DNA from: Nonomuraea coxensis DSM 45129
GTDB taxonomy: Bacteria; Actinomycetota; Actinomycetes; Streptosporangiales; Streptosporangiaceae
Direction: 5' to 3'
NCBI RefSeq assembly: GCF_019397265.1
Contig: NZ_CP068985.1
Coordinates: 8,898,501 to 8,962,500, forward strand
Length of the DNA stretch: 64,000 nt
Position numbers and translations under genes: made by a program. How positions within the stretch are numbered: position 1 is the first letter of the stretch; each line of letters begins with the position of its first letter. Shown piece after piece: positions 1-8,271 of this stretch. A model generated the notes under the pieces. It worked only from the letters and a program-made list of their open reading frames with translations. It made no database searches and was not told the origin of the DNA.

Positions 1-393
1 GTCCAGCACGATGCCGGGCTCCACCACGCACGTACGGGCCCGCTCGTCCACGGAGACCAGCCGGTGGCAGTACTTCGACCAGTCGATGATGACGGCGGTG
101 TTGCAGGTCTGCCCGGCCAGGCTGGTCCCGCCGCCGCGCGAGGTGATCGGCGCCCCGTGCTCGCGGCAGACCGCCACCGCGACGGCCGCGGCCTCCACCG
201 TGCGCGGCACGACGACGCCGATGGGCACCTGCCGGTAGTTGGAGGCGTCGGTGGAGTAGGCGCCCCGGCTGCCGGGGTCGAAGCGGACCTCCCCGTCGAC
301 CTTGGCGGCGAGGTCCCGCTCCAGGTCGCGTACCCGCACGTAGGGCTGGGCGCGCCGCAGGGCGGGCGTGGGAAGCGTGGCAGGACGGGTCAT
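1..393 (-). CDS. FAD-linked oxidase (GlcD/D-lactate dehydrogenase type), N-terminal part
   Basis: The first 131 residues of a FAD-binding oxidoreductase; the rest lies beyond the window start. The ATG is 5 bp after the stop of the TPP enzyme gene, so the two are probably cotranscribed. Visible: an N-terminal helix, then the PCMH-type FAD-binding core with VPRTVEAAAVAVAVCREHG, the glycine-rich nucleotide loop SRGGGTSLAGQ at about residues 88-98, and a following strand ending CVVEPGIVLD. This order is typical of glycolate, D-lactate or D-2-hydroxyglutarate dehydrogenases, many of which carry a C-terminal iron-sulfur domain that cannot be checked here. It probably oxidises a 2-hydroxyacid. Substrate is unknown. 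Confidence 0.85.
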   Translation of the reverse strand, partial: MTRPATLPTPALRRAQPYVRVRDLERDLAAKVDGEVRFDPGSRGAYSTDASNYRQVPIGVVVPRTVEAAAVAVAVCREHGAPITSRGGGTSLAGQTCNTAVIIDWSKYCHRLVSVDERARTCVVEPGIVLD

Positions 394-398
394 CACCT

Positions 399-2165
399 TC
401 ACCGGCCCATCTGAGAGATCTTGTCCTTGAACAGGGTGGTCGCGATCGACGCCCGGTGCGGCTGGCCCTTCAGGAACGCCTCGGCGAACTTCCTGGCCTG
501 CTCGTACGTCACCTTGCCCGGCATCGGCGGCTCGTCGGGGTTGACGTCGGCGTCGACCAGCGCCGGCCCGTCGTGCGCGAGCGCCTCCCCGACGGCCTCG
601 GCGAGGTCCCCGGGGTCGCTCACCTTGCGGCCGTAGCCGCCGCAGGAGCGGGCCCAGGCGGAGAAGTCGGCGGCGGGCTCGGCGAAGCGCACGCCGTGCT
701 CGGGATAGCCGAGCACCATCTGCTCCCAGAGGATCTGGCCCAGCGCGTTGTTGTTGTTGACGATCACCTTGATCGGCAGGCCGTGCTGGGCCGCGGTGAG
801 GAACTCCGCCATCAGCATCGCGAAGCCGCCGTCCCCGACGAACGCGATCACCTGCCGGCCGGGGAAGGCGTGCTGCATGGCGACCGCGTACGGCAGGCCG
901 GGCGCCATCGTGGCCAGGTTCCCCGACAGGTAGAAGCCGCGTTCGCCGCGGATGGTCCAGTGGCGTGCCGCCCAGGTGGCGATGGTGCCCGAGTCGCAGG
1001 TCAGGATCGCCCCGTCGGAGGCGGCCTCGTCCACGCAGGCCATCAGGTACTGGGGGGCGATCGGACGGCGGTCGGGCGCCTGCAGGGCGGCCATGTCGGC
1101 GCGCCAGCCCTCCATCGCCCTGGCGTACCTGGCCAGGTGCCGGCGGTCGGCGGCGGGCTCCAGCAGCGGCAGGAGCGCGGCCAGGCCCTCCTTGGCGTCG
1201 CCGATCATCGGCACCTCGGTCGGCATGCGCACGCCCGCCCGGATCGGGTCCGCCTCCAGCTGCACCACGCGGGCCTGGCCAGGCTCCGGCAGGTGCTTCG
1301 TGTACGGGAAGTTCGTGCCGATCATGAACAGCGTGTCGCAGTCCTCGATGAGCTCCTCGGCCGGCCGGGTGCCGAGCAGGCCGATGCCGCCCACGGCGAA
1401 GGGCGAGTCGTCCGGGATGACGGCCTTGCCGGGCAGCGTCTTGATCACCGGCGCGCCGAGCACGTCGGCCACCGCCAGCACCTCGTCCCTGGCGTGCAGC
1501 GCGCCCGCGCCGGCCAGGATCGCCGGCCGCGCGCCGGCGTTCAGCACCCTCGCGGCCGACTCCAGGTCCTCCTGACGGGGAACGCCGGGAGGACGGAGAT
1601 AGATCGGCGCGGTCGCCGGCGGGCGGGCCGGCGCGACCCCGGGATAGGGGTCGGCGTCGGCGGGGGCGACCTGGACGTCGTTGGGGATCGTCAGGTGGGC
1701 CACCCCGCGCCGGGCGTAGGCGGCCCTGATCGCGATGTCGACGACGCCGGGCAACTGCGCGGGGTTGTCGACGAGCAGGTTGTACTCCGTGACGTCCTCG
1801 TACAGCCGGTCCAGGTGGACCTCCTGCTGGTAGCCGGTGCCGAGCACGCTCGTCTCCTGCATGCCAGTGATCGCCAGCACCGGCTGGTGGTCCAGCTTGG
1901 CGTCGTACAGGCCGTTGAGCAGGTGGATGCCGCCCGGCCCCGAGGTGGCCAGGCACACCCCGAGCCGGCCCGTGGCCTTGGCGTGCGCGGTGGCCATGAA
2001 CGCCGCCGCCTCCTCGTGGTGCACCAGCAGGAAACGGACCGCGTCACGGTGGCGGCGAAGGCCCTCCATGATGCCGTTGATCCCGTCGCCCGGCAGGCCG
2101 AACACGGTGTCCACACCCCAGGCGACCAGCCGTTCGATGAGCGTCTCTGCGACGATACGGGTCAT
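399..2165 (-). CDS. Thiamine pyrophosphate enzyme, pyruvate oxidase/pyruvate:quinone oxidoreductase-like
   Basis: 588 residues, close to PoxB length (about 570-600). It has the three-domain layout of TPP enzymes: an N-terminal PYR domain with the cofactor-activating glutamate in HHEEAAAFMATA (about residue 51), a central FAD/nucleotide-type domain, and a C-terminal PP domain with the Mg-TPP motif GDGGFAMLMAEF followed by NNNN. The likely reaction is oxidative decarboxylation of pyruvate or another 2-oxo acid, feeding electrons to quinone or oxygen. The family also includes acetolactate synthase-like enzymes, so substrate is not fixed. It lies between the GH15 gene (65 bp upstream) and the FAD-linked oxidase (5 bp downstream) on the same strand. 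Confidence 0.87.
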   Translation of the reverse strand: MTRIVAETLIERLVAWGVDTVFGLPGDGINGIMEGLRRHRDAVRFLLVHHEEAAAFMATAHAKATGRLGVCLATSGPGGIHLLNGLYDAKLDHQPVLAITGMQETSVLGTGYQQEVHLDRLYEDVTEYNLLVDNPAQLPGVVDIAIRAAYARRGVAHLTIPNDVQVAPADADPYPGVAPARPPATAPIYLRPPGVPRQEDLESAARVLNAGARPAILAGAGALHARDEVLAVADVLGAPVIKTLPGKAVIPDDSPFAVGGIGLLGTRPAEELIEDCDTLFMIGTNFPYTKHLPEPGQARVVQLEADPIRAGVRMPTEVPMIGDAKEGLAALLPLLEPAADRRHLARYARAMEGWRADMAALQAPDRRPIAPQYLMACVDEAASDGAILTCDSGTIATWAARHWTIRGERGFYLSGNLATMAPGLPYAVAMQHAFPGRQVIAFVGDGGFAMLMAEFLTAAQHGLPIKVIVNNNNALGQILWEQMVLGYPEHGVRFAEPAADFSAWARSCGGYGRKVSDPGDLAEAVGEALAHDGPALVDADVNPDEPPMPGKVTYEQARKFAEAFLKGQPHRASIATTLFKDKISQMGR

Positions 2166-2230
2166 GACTGCGGTCCTGCCCTGGCCGTCGGAGCGGAACG
2201 CTGACGAATGGGGAAAGACTTCCCAGGGGT

Positions 2231-4009
2231 TCAGCCCTGGGCGGCGGGGCCGGCCAGCGCCGCGGCGGTGTTGATCACGGAGACGTGGCTGTAGGCCTGC
2301 GGGAAGTTGCCGGCCTGCCGGTGGCGGGCGGTGTCGTACTCCTCCGACAGCAGCCCGACGTCGTTGCGCAGGCCGAGCAGCCGGTCGAACAGCTCGCGCG
2401 CCTGACGGTGGCGGCCCAGCATCGCCAGCGCGTCGGCCAGCCAGAACGAGCAGGCCAGGAAGGTGCCCTCACGGCCGGGCAGCCCGTCCACGCCCTCGTG
2501 CTCGGGCCGGTAGCGCAGCACGAAGCCGTCCTCCATCAGCTCGCGCCTGATCGCGTCCACGGTGCCCGCCACGCGCGGGTCGCCGGCCGGCAGGAACCCG
2601 ACGCGCGGGATGAGCAGCAGCGCGGCGTCCAGCCCGGTCGAGCCGTAGTACTGGGTGAAGGTGTTGCGGTCGGCGTCGTAGCCGCGCGCGCACACCTCGT
2701 CGTGGATCTCCGCGCGCAGCGCCCGCCACCGGTCCACCGGCCCGTCCAGCCCGGACGTCTCCACCGCCTGGACCATCCGGTCGGCGGCCACCCACGTGAG
2801 GATCTTGGAGTGGGTGAACTGCCGGCGCGGGCCGCGCATCTCCCACAACCCGTTGTCGGGCCGCCGCCAGGCGCCTTCGAGATAGTCCATGATCCTGCGC
2901 TGCAGGTCCCACGCCTCCTCCTCCACCGCGAGCCCCGACCGCCTGGCGAGATGCAGGCATTCGAGGGTCTCGCCGTAGACGTCGAGCTGGAACTGGCCGG
3001 AGGCGGCGTTGCCGACGATGACCGGGGACGAGCCGTCGAAGCCGGGCAGCCAGTCCACGGGCCACTCGGGGATGCGCCGGCCGCCCTCGACCGTGTACAT
3101 GATCTGCATGTCGGCGGGGTGACCGGCGACGGCGCGCAGCAGCCAGTCCCGCCAGGCGCGGGCCTCGGCGTCGTAACCGGCCGACATGAGCGCCTGGAGG
3201 GTGAACGTGGCGTCGCGCAGCCAGCAGTAGCGGTAGTCCCAGTTGCGGGAACCGCCGAGCTGCTCGGGCAGGGACGTGGTCGGCGCGGCGACGATCCCGC
3301 CGGTCGGCTCGTACGTGAGGGCCTTGAGCACCAGCAGGCTGTCGCGTACGGCGGAGCCGTCGCCGCCCGGGTGGTCGCAGCGGCCGATCCAGTCGCGCCA
3401 CATCCGCTCGGTCGCCTCCAGGGCCTCCCGCGCGTCCACGGCGTGCGGGCGCGGCAGCCACGAGTGCTGCCAGGTCAGCACGAACGGCACCCGGTCGCCC
3501 GGCCCCACCGTGAACTCCGCCGTGGTGCGCCGGCCGTCCGCGTCCTCGCGCAGCGGGACGGGGGCGCGCAGCCAGGCGGCGTCCGGCCCCGCCACGGCGG
3601 CCAGGAGGCCGTGCTCGTAGCGCAGCCAGGGCTCGTCGTGCCCGTAGTCGAAGCGGAGCATCAGCTCCATGCGCATCTCGACCCGGCCGCGCACGCCCTC
3701 CACGATGCGGACCACGTCGGGCGCCTGCCCGCGCGGCGGCATGAAGTCCAGGATCCGCACCGCGCCGCCGGCGGACTCCCACGTGCTCTCCAGGATCATC
3801 GTGCCGTCCAGGTAGCGGCGGGAGGAGCAGGGGCCGCTCCCCGCCGGGCCCAGCAGCCACCGGCCCGCGCCCGGCTCGGCGAGCAGGGCCGCGAAGCAGG
3901 CGGGAGAGTCGAAGCGCGGCAGGCACAGCCAGTCCACGGAGCCGTCGCGGCCGACCAGCGCGGCGGTCTGCATGTCCCCGATGAGGGCGTAGTCCTCGAT
4001 CCTCCGCAT
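2231..4009 (-). CDS. Glycoside hydrolase family 15 protein (glucoamylase/trehalase type)
   Basis: 592 residues with no signal peptide, so probably cytoplasmic. The N-terminus has the family signature (IEDYALIGDMQTAALVGRDG, then WLCLPRFDSP). The catalytic barrel carries NWDYRYCWLRDATFTLQAL around residue 255, the region WEMRGPRRQFTHSKILTW that holds the general acid, and a late EGTFLACSFWLADALAM that holds the general base. Actinobacterial GH15 proteins of this length include trehalases and glucan hydrolases; the substrate here is unproven. It lies 29 bp downstream of the enolase-superfamily gene and 65 bp upstream of the TPP enzyme, consistent with a four-gene transcript. ATG start chosen because the family signature begins two residues after it. 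Confidence 0.88.
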   Translation of the reverse strand: MRRIEDYALIGDMQTAALVGRDGSVDWLCLPRFDSPACFAALLAEPGAGRWLLGPAGSGPCSSRRYLDGTMILESTWESAGGAVRILDFMPPRGQAPDVVRIVEGVRGRVEMRMELMLRFDYGHDEPWLRYEHGLLAAVAGPDAAWLRAPVPLREDADGRRTTAEFTVGPGDRVPFVLTWQHSWLPRPHAVDAREALEATERMWRDWIGRCDHPGGDGSAVRDSLLVLKALTYEPTGGIVAAPTTSLPEQLGGSRNWDYRYCWLRDATFTLQALMSAGYDAEARAWRDWLLRAVAGHPADMQIMYTVEGGRRIPEWPVDWLPGFDGSSPVIVGNAASGQFQLDVYGETLECLHLARRSGLAVEEEAWDLQRRIMDYLEGAWRRPDNGLWEMRGPRRQFTHSKILTWVAADRMVQAVETSGLDGPVDRWRALRAEIHDEVCARGYDADRNTFTQYYGSTGLDAALLLIPRVGFLPAGDPRVAGTVDAIRRELMEDGFVLRYRPEHEGVDGLPGREGTFLACSFWLADALAMLGRHRQARELFDRLLGLRNDVGLLSEEYDTARHRQAGNFPQAYSHVSVINTAAALAGPAAQG

Positions 4010-4038
4010 CCCCGGTCACCTCCAGGTCTCAGGCGGTC

Positions 4039-5136
4039 TCAGGCGGTGCGGTACGGCTCGGCGGCGGCGGCGCGCAATGTCAGGCCGTGACCCGGCTCCC
4101 CGGTGGCGGGGGCGGCCAGCCCGCCGCTCGGGTCGGCGGCCCCGTCGAACAGCTCGGCCTCGATGCGCTGGTGGTCGTGGAACCACTCGATGTGCCGCAG
4201 GTTCGGCGTGGCGGCGGCGGCCGGAAGGTGCAGGTTGGGCGCGCAGTGCGCGGAGACCTGGAGGTTGTGCCCGGCCGCGATCGCGCAGGCGGCGAACCAG
4301 CCCGTGTAGCCGCCGCAGCGGGTGGCGTCCGCCTGGAGGCAGTCCACCGCCTCCGCCTGGCACATCCGGGCGAAGTACGCCGGGTCGCTCCCGTACTCGC
4401 CGGCGGCCACGTCGGCGCCGATCCGCCCCCGGACCAGCCGCAGGCCGGCCAGGTCGTCGGAGGAGACCGGCTCCTCGAACCAGCGCACGTCGTGCTCGCG
4501 CATCCTCTCGGCCTGCCGGACGGCCTGCTTGGCGGTGTAGCCGCCGTTGGCGTCCACGTACAGCTCGGCGTCGTCGCCGATGACCCGCCGGGCCAGCGCC
4601 ACCCGGCGCAGGTCCCGTGCGGGCCTCGCGCCGGACGACTCACCGATCTTGATCTTGACGCGGCCGATGCCCAGGTCGTGGACCCAGTGGGTGAGCTGCG
4701 CGGCGGTCGCGTCGTCGTCATAGGTGGTGAAGCCGCCCGACCCGTACAGCGGCACCCGTTCGTGAGCCAGGCCGAACAGCCCGGCCAGTGACGTCCCCAG
4801 CAGCCGCGCCTTGAGGTCCCACAGGGCGACGTCCACGGCGGAGACGGCGTAACCGGCGAGGCCGGGACGCCCGGCGTTGCGCACCTGGCGGACCATGTCC
4901 GACCAGATCGCCGGGATCGCGAGGGCGTCCCTGCCCGTGACCACCTCCGCCAGGACGTCGCCGATGAACCCGGCCGCGGCGGCGGGCGCGTACGTCCAGC
5001 CCGTCCCCGTCATGCCCTCGGCGCGGACCAGGGCGACGACCAGCGTCGTGGCCTCCCAGGCGAGTGTGCCGTCCCCTTCGGGAAGGTCGGTCGGCACCCG
5101 GTAGGCCGCGGCGGTCACCTGCTCGATCCTGCTCAT
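4039..5136 (-). CDS. Mandelate racemase/muconate lactonizing enzyme family protein
   Basis: 365 residues from the ATG giving MSRIEQVTAAAYRV; a TTG start 33 bp upstream is possible but has no family sequence. Two domains of the enolase superfamily are visible: the capping domain, then the barrel with the KxK pair in RVKIKIGE, the three metal ligands in YVDANGGY, WFEEPVSSDD and VAAGEYG, and SAHCAPNLHLP, which offers a histidine in the mandelate-racemase position. Lys plus His suggests the racemase/sugar-acid dehydratase subgroup rather than muconate cycloisomerases. The product is probably made from a hydroxy or sugar acid, which suits its position ahead of GH15, TPP enzyme and hydroxyacid oxidase genes. 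No clear ribosome binding site is seen. Confidence 0.85.
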   Translation of the reverse strand: MSRIEQVTAAAYRVPTDLPEGDGTLAWEATTLVVALVRAEGMTGTGWTYAPAAAAGFIGDVLAEVVTGRDALAIPAIWSDMVRQVRNAGRPGLAGYAVSAVDVALWDLKARLLGTSLAGLFGLAHERVPLYGSGGFTTYDDDATAAQLTHWVHDLGIGRVKIKIGESSGARPARDLRRVALARRVIGDDAELYVDANGGYTAKQAVRQAERMREHDVRWFEEPVSSDDLAGLRLVRGRIGADVAAGEYGSDPAYFARMCQAEAVDCLQADATRCGGYTGWFAACAIAAGHNLQVSAHCAPNLHLPAAAATPNLRHIEWFHDHQRIEAELFDGAADPSGGLAAPATGEPGHGLTLRAAAAEPYRTA

Positions 5137-5175
5137 GTGATGGGGTGCTACCCCGTCCGACCTCGGCAAACGGGC

Positions 5176-6591
5176 TCAGAAGATGGTGTCGAAGGCACCC
5201 CAGTTGTTGCCGATCGCGTCACCCGTCCCCGCCTTGAACCCACCGCTCCCGTTTCCCTGATACAGGTGCAGATCCTTCGTCGAGGCGTTACGCACGACCA
5301 CATCCGCCTTCCCGTCACCACTGAAGTCACCCGGCGAGAAGATCGTGTCGAACGCCCCCCAGTTGTTGCCGATCGCGTCACCCGTCCCCGCCTTGAACCC
5401 ACCGCTGCCGTTCCCCTGATACAGGTGCAGATCCTTCGTCGAGGCGTTACGCACGACCACATCCGCCTTCCCATCGCCACTGAAGTCACCCGGCGAAAAG
5501 ATCGTGTCGAACGCACCCCAGTTGTTACCGATCGCGTCACCCGTCCCCGCCTTGAACCCGCCACTGCCGTTCCCCAGATACAGGTGAAGGTCCTTCGTCG
5601 AGGCGTTACGCACGATCACGTCCGCGTCACCGTCACCGTTGAAGTCGCCCGGCGAGAAGATGACGTCGAACGCACCCCAGTTCGTGCCGATCTGGTCACC
5701 GGTACCCGCCTTGAACCCGCCACTCCCGTTGCCGAGGTAGAGGTGAAGGTCCTTGGTCGAGGAGTTGCGGGCGATGACGTCGGCCTTGCCGTCACCGTTG
5801 AAGTCACCGGGCGAGAAGATGACGTCGAAGGCACCCCAGTTCGTGCCGATCTGGTCACCGGTCCCCGCCTTGAACCCGCCGCTCCCGTTCCCCTGATACA
5901 GGTGCAGGTTCTTCGTCGAGGCGTTGCGGACGATCACGTCCGCCTTCCCGTCGCCGCTGAAGTCGGGCTTCGACAGCGCGGCGGAGATGGTGTCCACGAT
6001 GATCTGGGCGTCGCCGGCCTGGCCCTGGTAGCGATCCGGGTAGTCGGACACCTGGACCGCCTGGCACACCTGGCCGATGGGCGCCGTCGCCCAGCTGTTG
6101 TTGGGATAGAGCCTGATCATCTTGTCGAGGAAGGCGTTGGTGGCCCACGTCGGGTTGAGGCGCTGCGTGCTCGTTCCCCAGGAGGCGCGCTGCTGGAACA
6201 GGCCGAGGCTGTCGTGGTCGACCATCTCGCTGATGTTCTGGATGCTGGTCTCCACGATGATCGTGGCGATGGCGATCACCGCGGCCCTGGGGGCCAGGCC
6301 GCGGTCACGCACGGCCTTGATGACCATCCGGGCGCAGGAGACCCGGTAGGCGGACATGTAGCCGCGCATCTTGGCCTTGAGCGTGCTGTTGAGCTGGGTG
6401 GCCAGCGCCGCGTCGGTCGAGGTCGTTCCGTTGGAGTCGCAGGGGGCGAGCTGGTAGGCGGCGTTGATGTTCACGGCCGGCGTGGGCTCCGGCTCCGGTT
6501 CGGCCGCCGTCGCGGGGTACGCCGTCAGTCCGAGAGCGGTGATGACGGCCGCGGCCGTCAGGCCGAGAGGGGAAGCGAGAGTCTTGCGCAT
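5176..6591 (-). CDS. Secreted lysozyme-like protein with five FG-GAP/VCBS repeats
   Basis: 471 residues. A Sec signal peptide (about residues 1-30, ending YPATAAE) and a Pro/Glu linker precede a domain at roughly 45-205. That domain contains AAVIAIATIIVETSIQNI and DHDSLGLFQQRASWGT, the pattern of actinobacterial lysozyme/transglycosylase-like domains; the Glu of IIVETS is the likely catalytic acid. From residue 210 to the end come five 53-residue repeats of the type DFSGDGKADVIVRNASTK, each with a calcium-loop-like DxxGDGxxD. Probably exported to the cell wall, where it cuts peptidoglycan and the repeats bind a surface ligand or form a propeller. It lies 68 bp downstream of the M23 gene that has the same C-terminus, probably one operon. 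A good Shine-Dalgarno (GGAGG) precedes the ATG. Confidence 0.85.
   Translation of the reverse strand: MRKTLASPLGLTAAAVITALGLTAYPATAAEPEPEPTPAVNINAAYQLAPCDSNGTTSTDAALATQLNSTLKAKMRGYMSAYRVSCARMVIKAVRDRGLAPRAAVIAIATIIVETSIQNISEMVDHDSLGLFQQRASWGTSTQRLNPTWATNAFLDKMIRLYPNNSWATAPIGQVCQAVQVSDYPDRYQGQAGDAQIIVDTISAALSKPDFSGDGKADVIVRNASTKNLHLYQGNGSGGFKAGTGDQIGTNWGAFDVIFSPGDFNGDGKADVIARNSSTKDLHLYLGNGSGGFKAGTGDQIGTNWGAFDVIFSPGDFNGDGDADVIVRNASTKDLHLYLGNGSGGFKAGTGDAIGNNWGAFDTIFSPGDFSGDGKADVVVRNASTKDLHLYQGNGSGGFKAGTGDAIGNNWGAFDTIFSPGDFSGDGKADVVVRNASTKDLHLYQGNGSGGFKAGTGDAIGNNWGAFDTIF
5179..5964 (-). repeat. Tandem 159-bp repeats encoding VCBS units (copy A)
   Basis: Five in-frame units of 159 bp (53 codons; the last lacks the final three codons SPG). 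Neighbouring units are almost identical at DNA level, for example the two units closest to the stop codon differ by only a few bases. The same unit occurs five times in the adjacent gene at 6663-7448, so recombination or gene conversion between the arrays is likely. Confidence 0.92.
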
Positions 6592-6659
6592 GGGAGTCCT
6601 CCAAAGGGGCCGGCGACGCGCGCCGGCCCCTGGTCGAAGAGAGGTTCGGGCGAGGCCGG

Positions 6660-8036
6660 TCAGAAGATCACGTCGAACGCGCCCCAGTTGTTGCCGATCT
6701 GGTCACCGGTCCCCGCCTTGAAGCCCCCGCTGCCGTTGCCGAGGTAGAGGTGCAGGTCCTTCGTCGAGGCGTTACGGACGATCACATCCGCGTCACCGTC
6801 ACCGTTGAAGTCGCCCGGCGAGAAGATCGTGTCGAACGCACCCCAGTTGTTGCCGATCGCGTCACCCGTCCCCGCCTTGAAGCCCCCGCTGCCGTTCCCC
6901 AGATACAGGTGGAGGTCCTTCGTCGAGGCGTTACGGACGATCACATCCGCGTCACCGTCACCGTTGAAGTCGCCCGGCGAGAAGATCGTGTCGAACGCAC
7001 CCCAGTTGTTGCCGATCGCGTCACCGGTCCCCGCCTTGAACCCGCCGCTGCCGTTGCCGAGGTAGAGGTGGAGGTCCTTCGTCGAGGAGTTACGGACGAT
7101 CACATCCGAATTGCCGTCACCGTTGAAGTCACCGGGCGAAAAGATCTTGTCGAACGCACCCCAGTTGTTGCCGATCGCGTCACCCGTCCCGGCCTTGAAG
7201 CCGCCGCTGCCGTTCCCCAGATACAGGTGGAGGTCCTTCGTCGAGGCGTTACGGGCGATCACGTCCGCGTTCCCGTCGCCGCTGAAGTCGCCCGGCGAGA
7301 AGATGACATCGAAGGCACCCCAGTTCGTGCCGATCTGGTCACCGGTCCCCGCCTTGAAGCCCCCGCTCCCGTTCCCGAGGTAGAGGTGAAGGTCCTTCGT
7401 CGCGGCGTTACGGACGATCACGTCCGCGTTGCCGTCACCGCTGAAGTCGGTCGCCGAGGACCCTTGGCCGCAGTTGTTGCTTCTGACGTTGCGCCAGGTC
7501 TGGCCGTTGGCCGAGCCGTAGGTGACGCCGTTGAAGGTCGGCCTGACCCGCTCGGAGCCCGCGTACCCCCAGGTCGCCGACCCGCTGCCGTCGGCGTCGT
7601 AGCCGAGCTCGAAGTGCAGGTGGGGATGACCGTTGCTGGTCGGGCCGGTCGCGCCGACCTTGCCGATCGACGATCCCATCCGCACCTTCGCGCCGACCGA
7701 GACGCTGCGGGACTGCAGGTGGAGGTACGTGGTGTAGTAGCCGCCGCCGTGGTTGATCTGGATCACGTTCCCGGCGTTGCTGTGGTAGAAGGACTGGTTC
7801 ACCGTTCCGGCGGCCGGCGCGACGAGGAGGGCGCCGTTGGTCCCCTGCTGGTCGGGTTCCTTCACCATGTCGAGCGCGGGAGCGTGCGCCCAGGTGTCCA
7901 GCCTCCACTGCTGGCCGCAGGGGAAGGGGAGCTGGAGGTTGGGGGCGGCCATCGCCGGGGTCGCCGCGGCGACCAGGCCGAAGGCGGCGATGAGTGTGGT
8001 GGTGATGGCCGCCCTCACGGGCGTGCTTCTGAACAT
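6660..8036 (-). CDS. Secreted M23 metallopeptidase with five FG-GAP/VCBS repeats
   Basis: 458 residues. The signal peptide ends near residue 30 (ATPAMAAPN). The M23 (lysostaphin-type) domain spans about 35-190: HAPALDMV supplies the first zinc His and Asp, TYLHLQ lies in the core, and GHPHLHFEL supplies the HxH pair, so the zinc site looks complete. Residues 197-458 are five 53-residue VCBS repeats, nearly the same as in the downstream protein. It probably cleaves peptide crossbridges in cell walls, its own or those of competitors. A GGAGG Shine-Dalgarno precedes the ATG. An array of AACGTC-type hexamers begins about 160 bp upstream and suggests control by the neighbouring XRE/NB-ARC/TPR regulator. 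Confidence 0.88.
   Translation of the reverse strand: MFRSTPVRAAITTTLIAAFGLVAAATPAMAAPNLQLPFPCGQQWRLDTWAHAPALDMVKEPDQQGTNGALLVAPAAGTVNQSFYHSNAGNVIQINHGGGYYTTYLHLQSRSVSVGAKVRMGSSIGKVGATGPTSNGHPHLHFELGYDADGSGSATWGYAGSERVRPTFNGVTYGSANGQTWRNVRSNNCGQGSSATDFSGDGNADVIVRNAATKDLHLYLGNGSGGFKAGTGDQIGTNWGAFDVIFSPGDFSGDGNADVIARNASTKDLHLYLGNGSGGFKAGTGDAIGNNWGAFDKIFSPGDFNGDGNSDVIVRNSSTKDLHLYLGNGSGGFKAGTGDAIGNNWGAFDTIFSPGDFNGDGDADVIVRNASTKDLHLYLGNGSGGFKAGTGDAIGNNWGAFDTIFSPGDFNGDGDADVIVRNASTKDLHLYLGNGSGGFKAGTGDQIGNNWGAFDVIF
6663..7448 (-). repeat. Tandem 159-bp repeats encoding VCBS units (copy B)
   Basis: Five units of 159 bp inside the M23 gene, highly similar to copy A at 5179-5964. Differences cluster at a few codons (GDGN/GDGD/GDGK, AIGNN/QIGTN), and the same variants appear in both arrays, as expected from exchange between them. 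Confidence 0.92.
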
Positions 8037-8197
8037 GACATTCCTCCAAGGGGCCGGCGTCGCCGTCAGGAGAACCGGGAACGCGACGGAGTCCGCGGCC
8101 GGCGGGAGCGGTGCTCACCCGGGTCCCGGCATCCGCCCCTTCATGGGGGACGGCAGCCTGGCGCGGATCGGACGACCTCATCGAAACCCGGGACCGG

Positions 8198-8239
8198 GAC
8201 GCGAACCAGGACGTTCGACCTGACGTTCGACCTGACGCT
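8198..8239 (-). promoter_or_regulatory. Four hexamers at 12-bp period upstream of the VCBS operon
   Basis: Read on the minus strand, the hexamers AGCGTC, AACGTC, AACGTC and CGCGTC start every 12 bp (plus-strand starts 8234, 8222, 8210, 8198). The two central copies are exact matches to the AACGTC hexamers at 10871-10912. A looser GGT follows most copies, giving roughly AACGTCnnGGTn. The array lies about 160 bp before the M23 start codon and just after the regulator stop. Candidate binding site for the 8272-10815 regulator. Confidence 0.6.
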
Positions 8240-8271
8240 CGATGACTCCCGCCGGCCCTCGCGAGGGCCGC

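Noticed and set aside
5179..7448. Regularly spaced repeats that could look like a CRISPR array
   Set aside because: Units are 159 bp, contiguous, in frame and code for VCBS domains; there are no spacers or cas genes.
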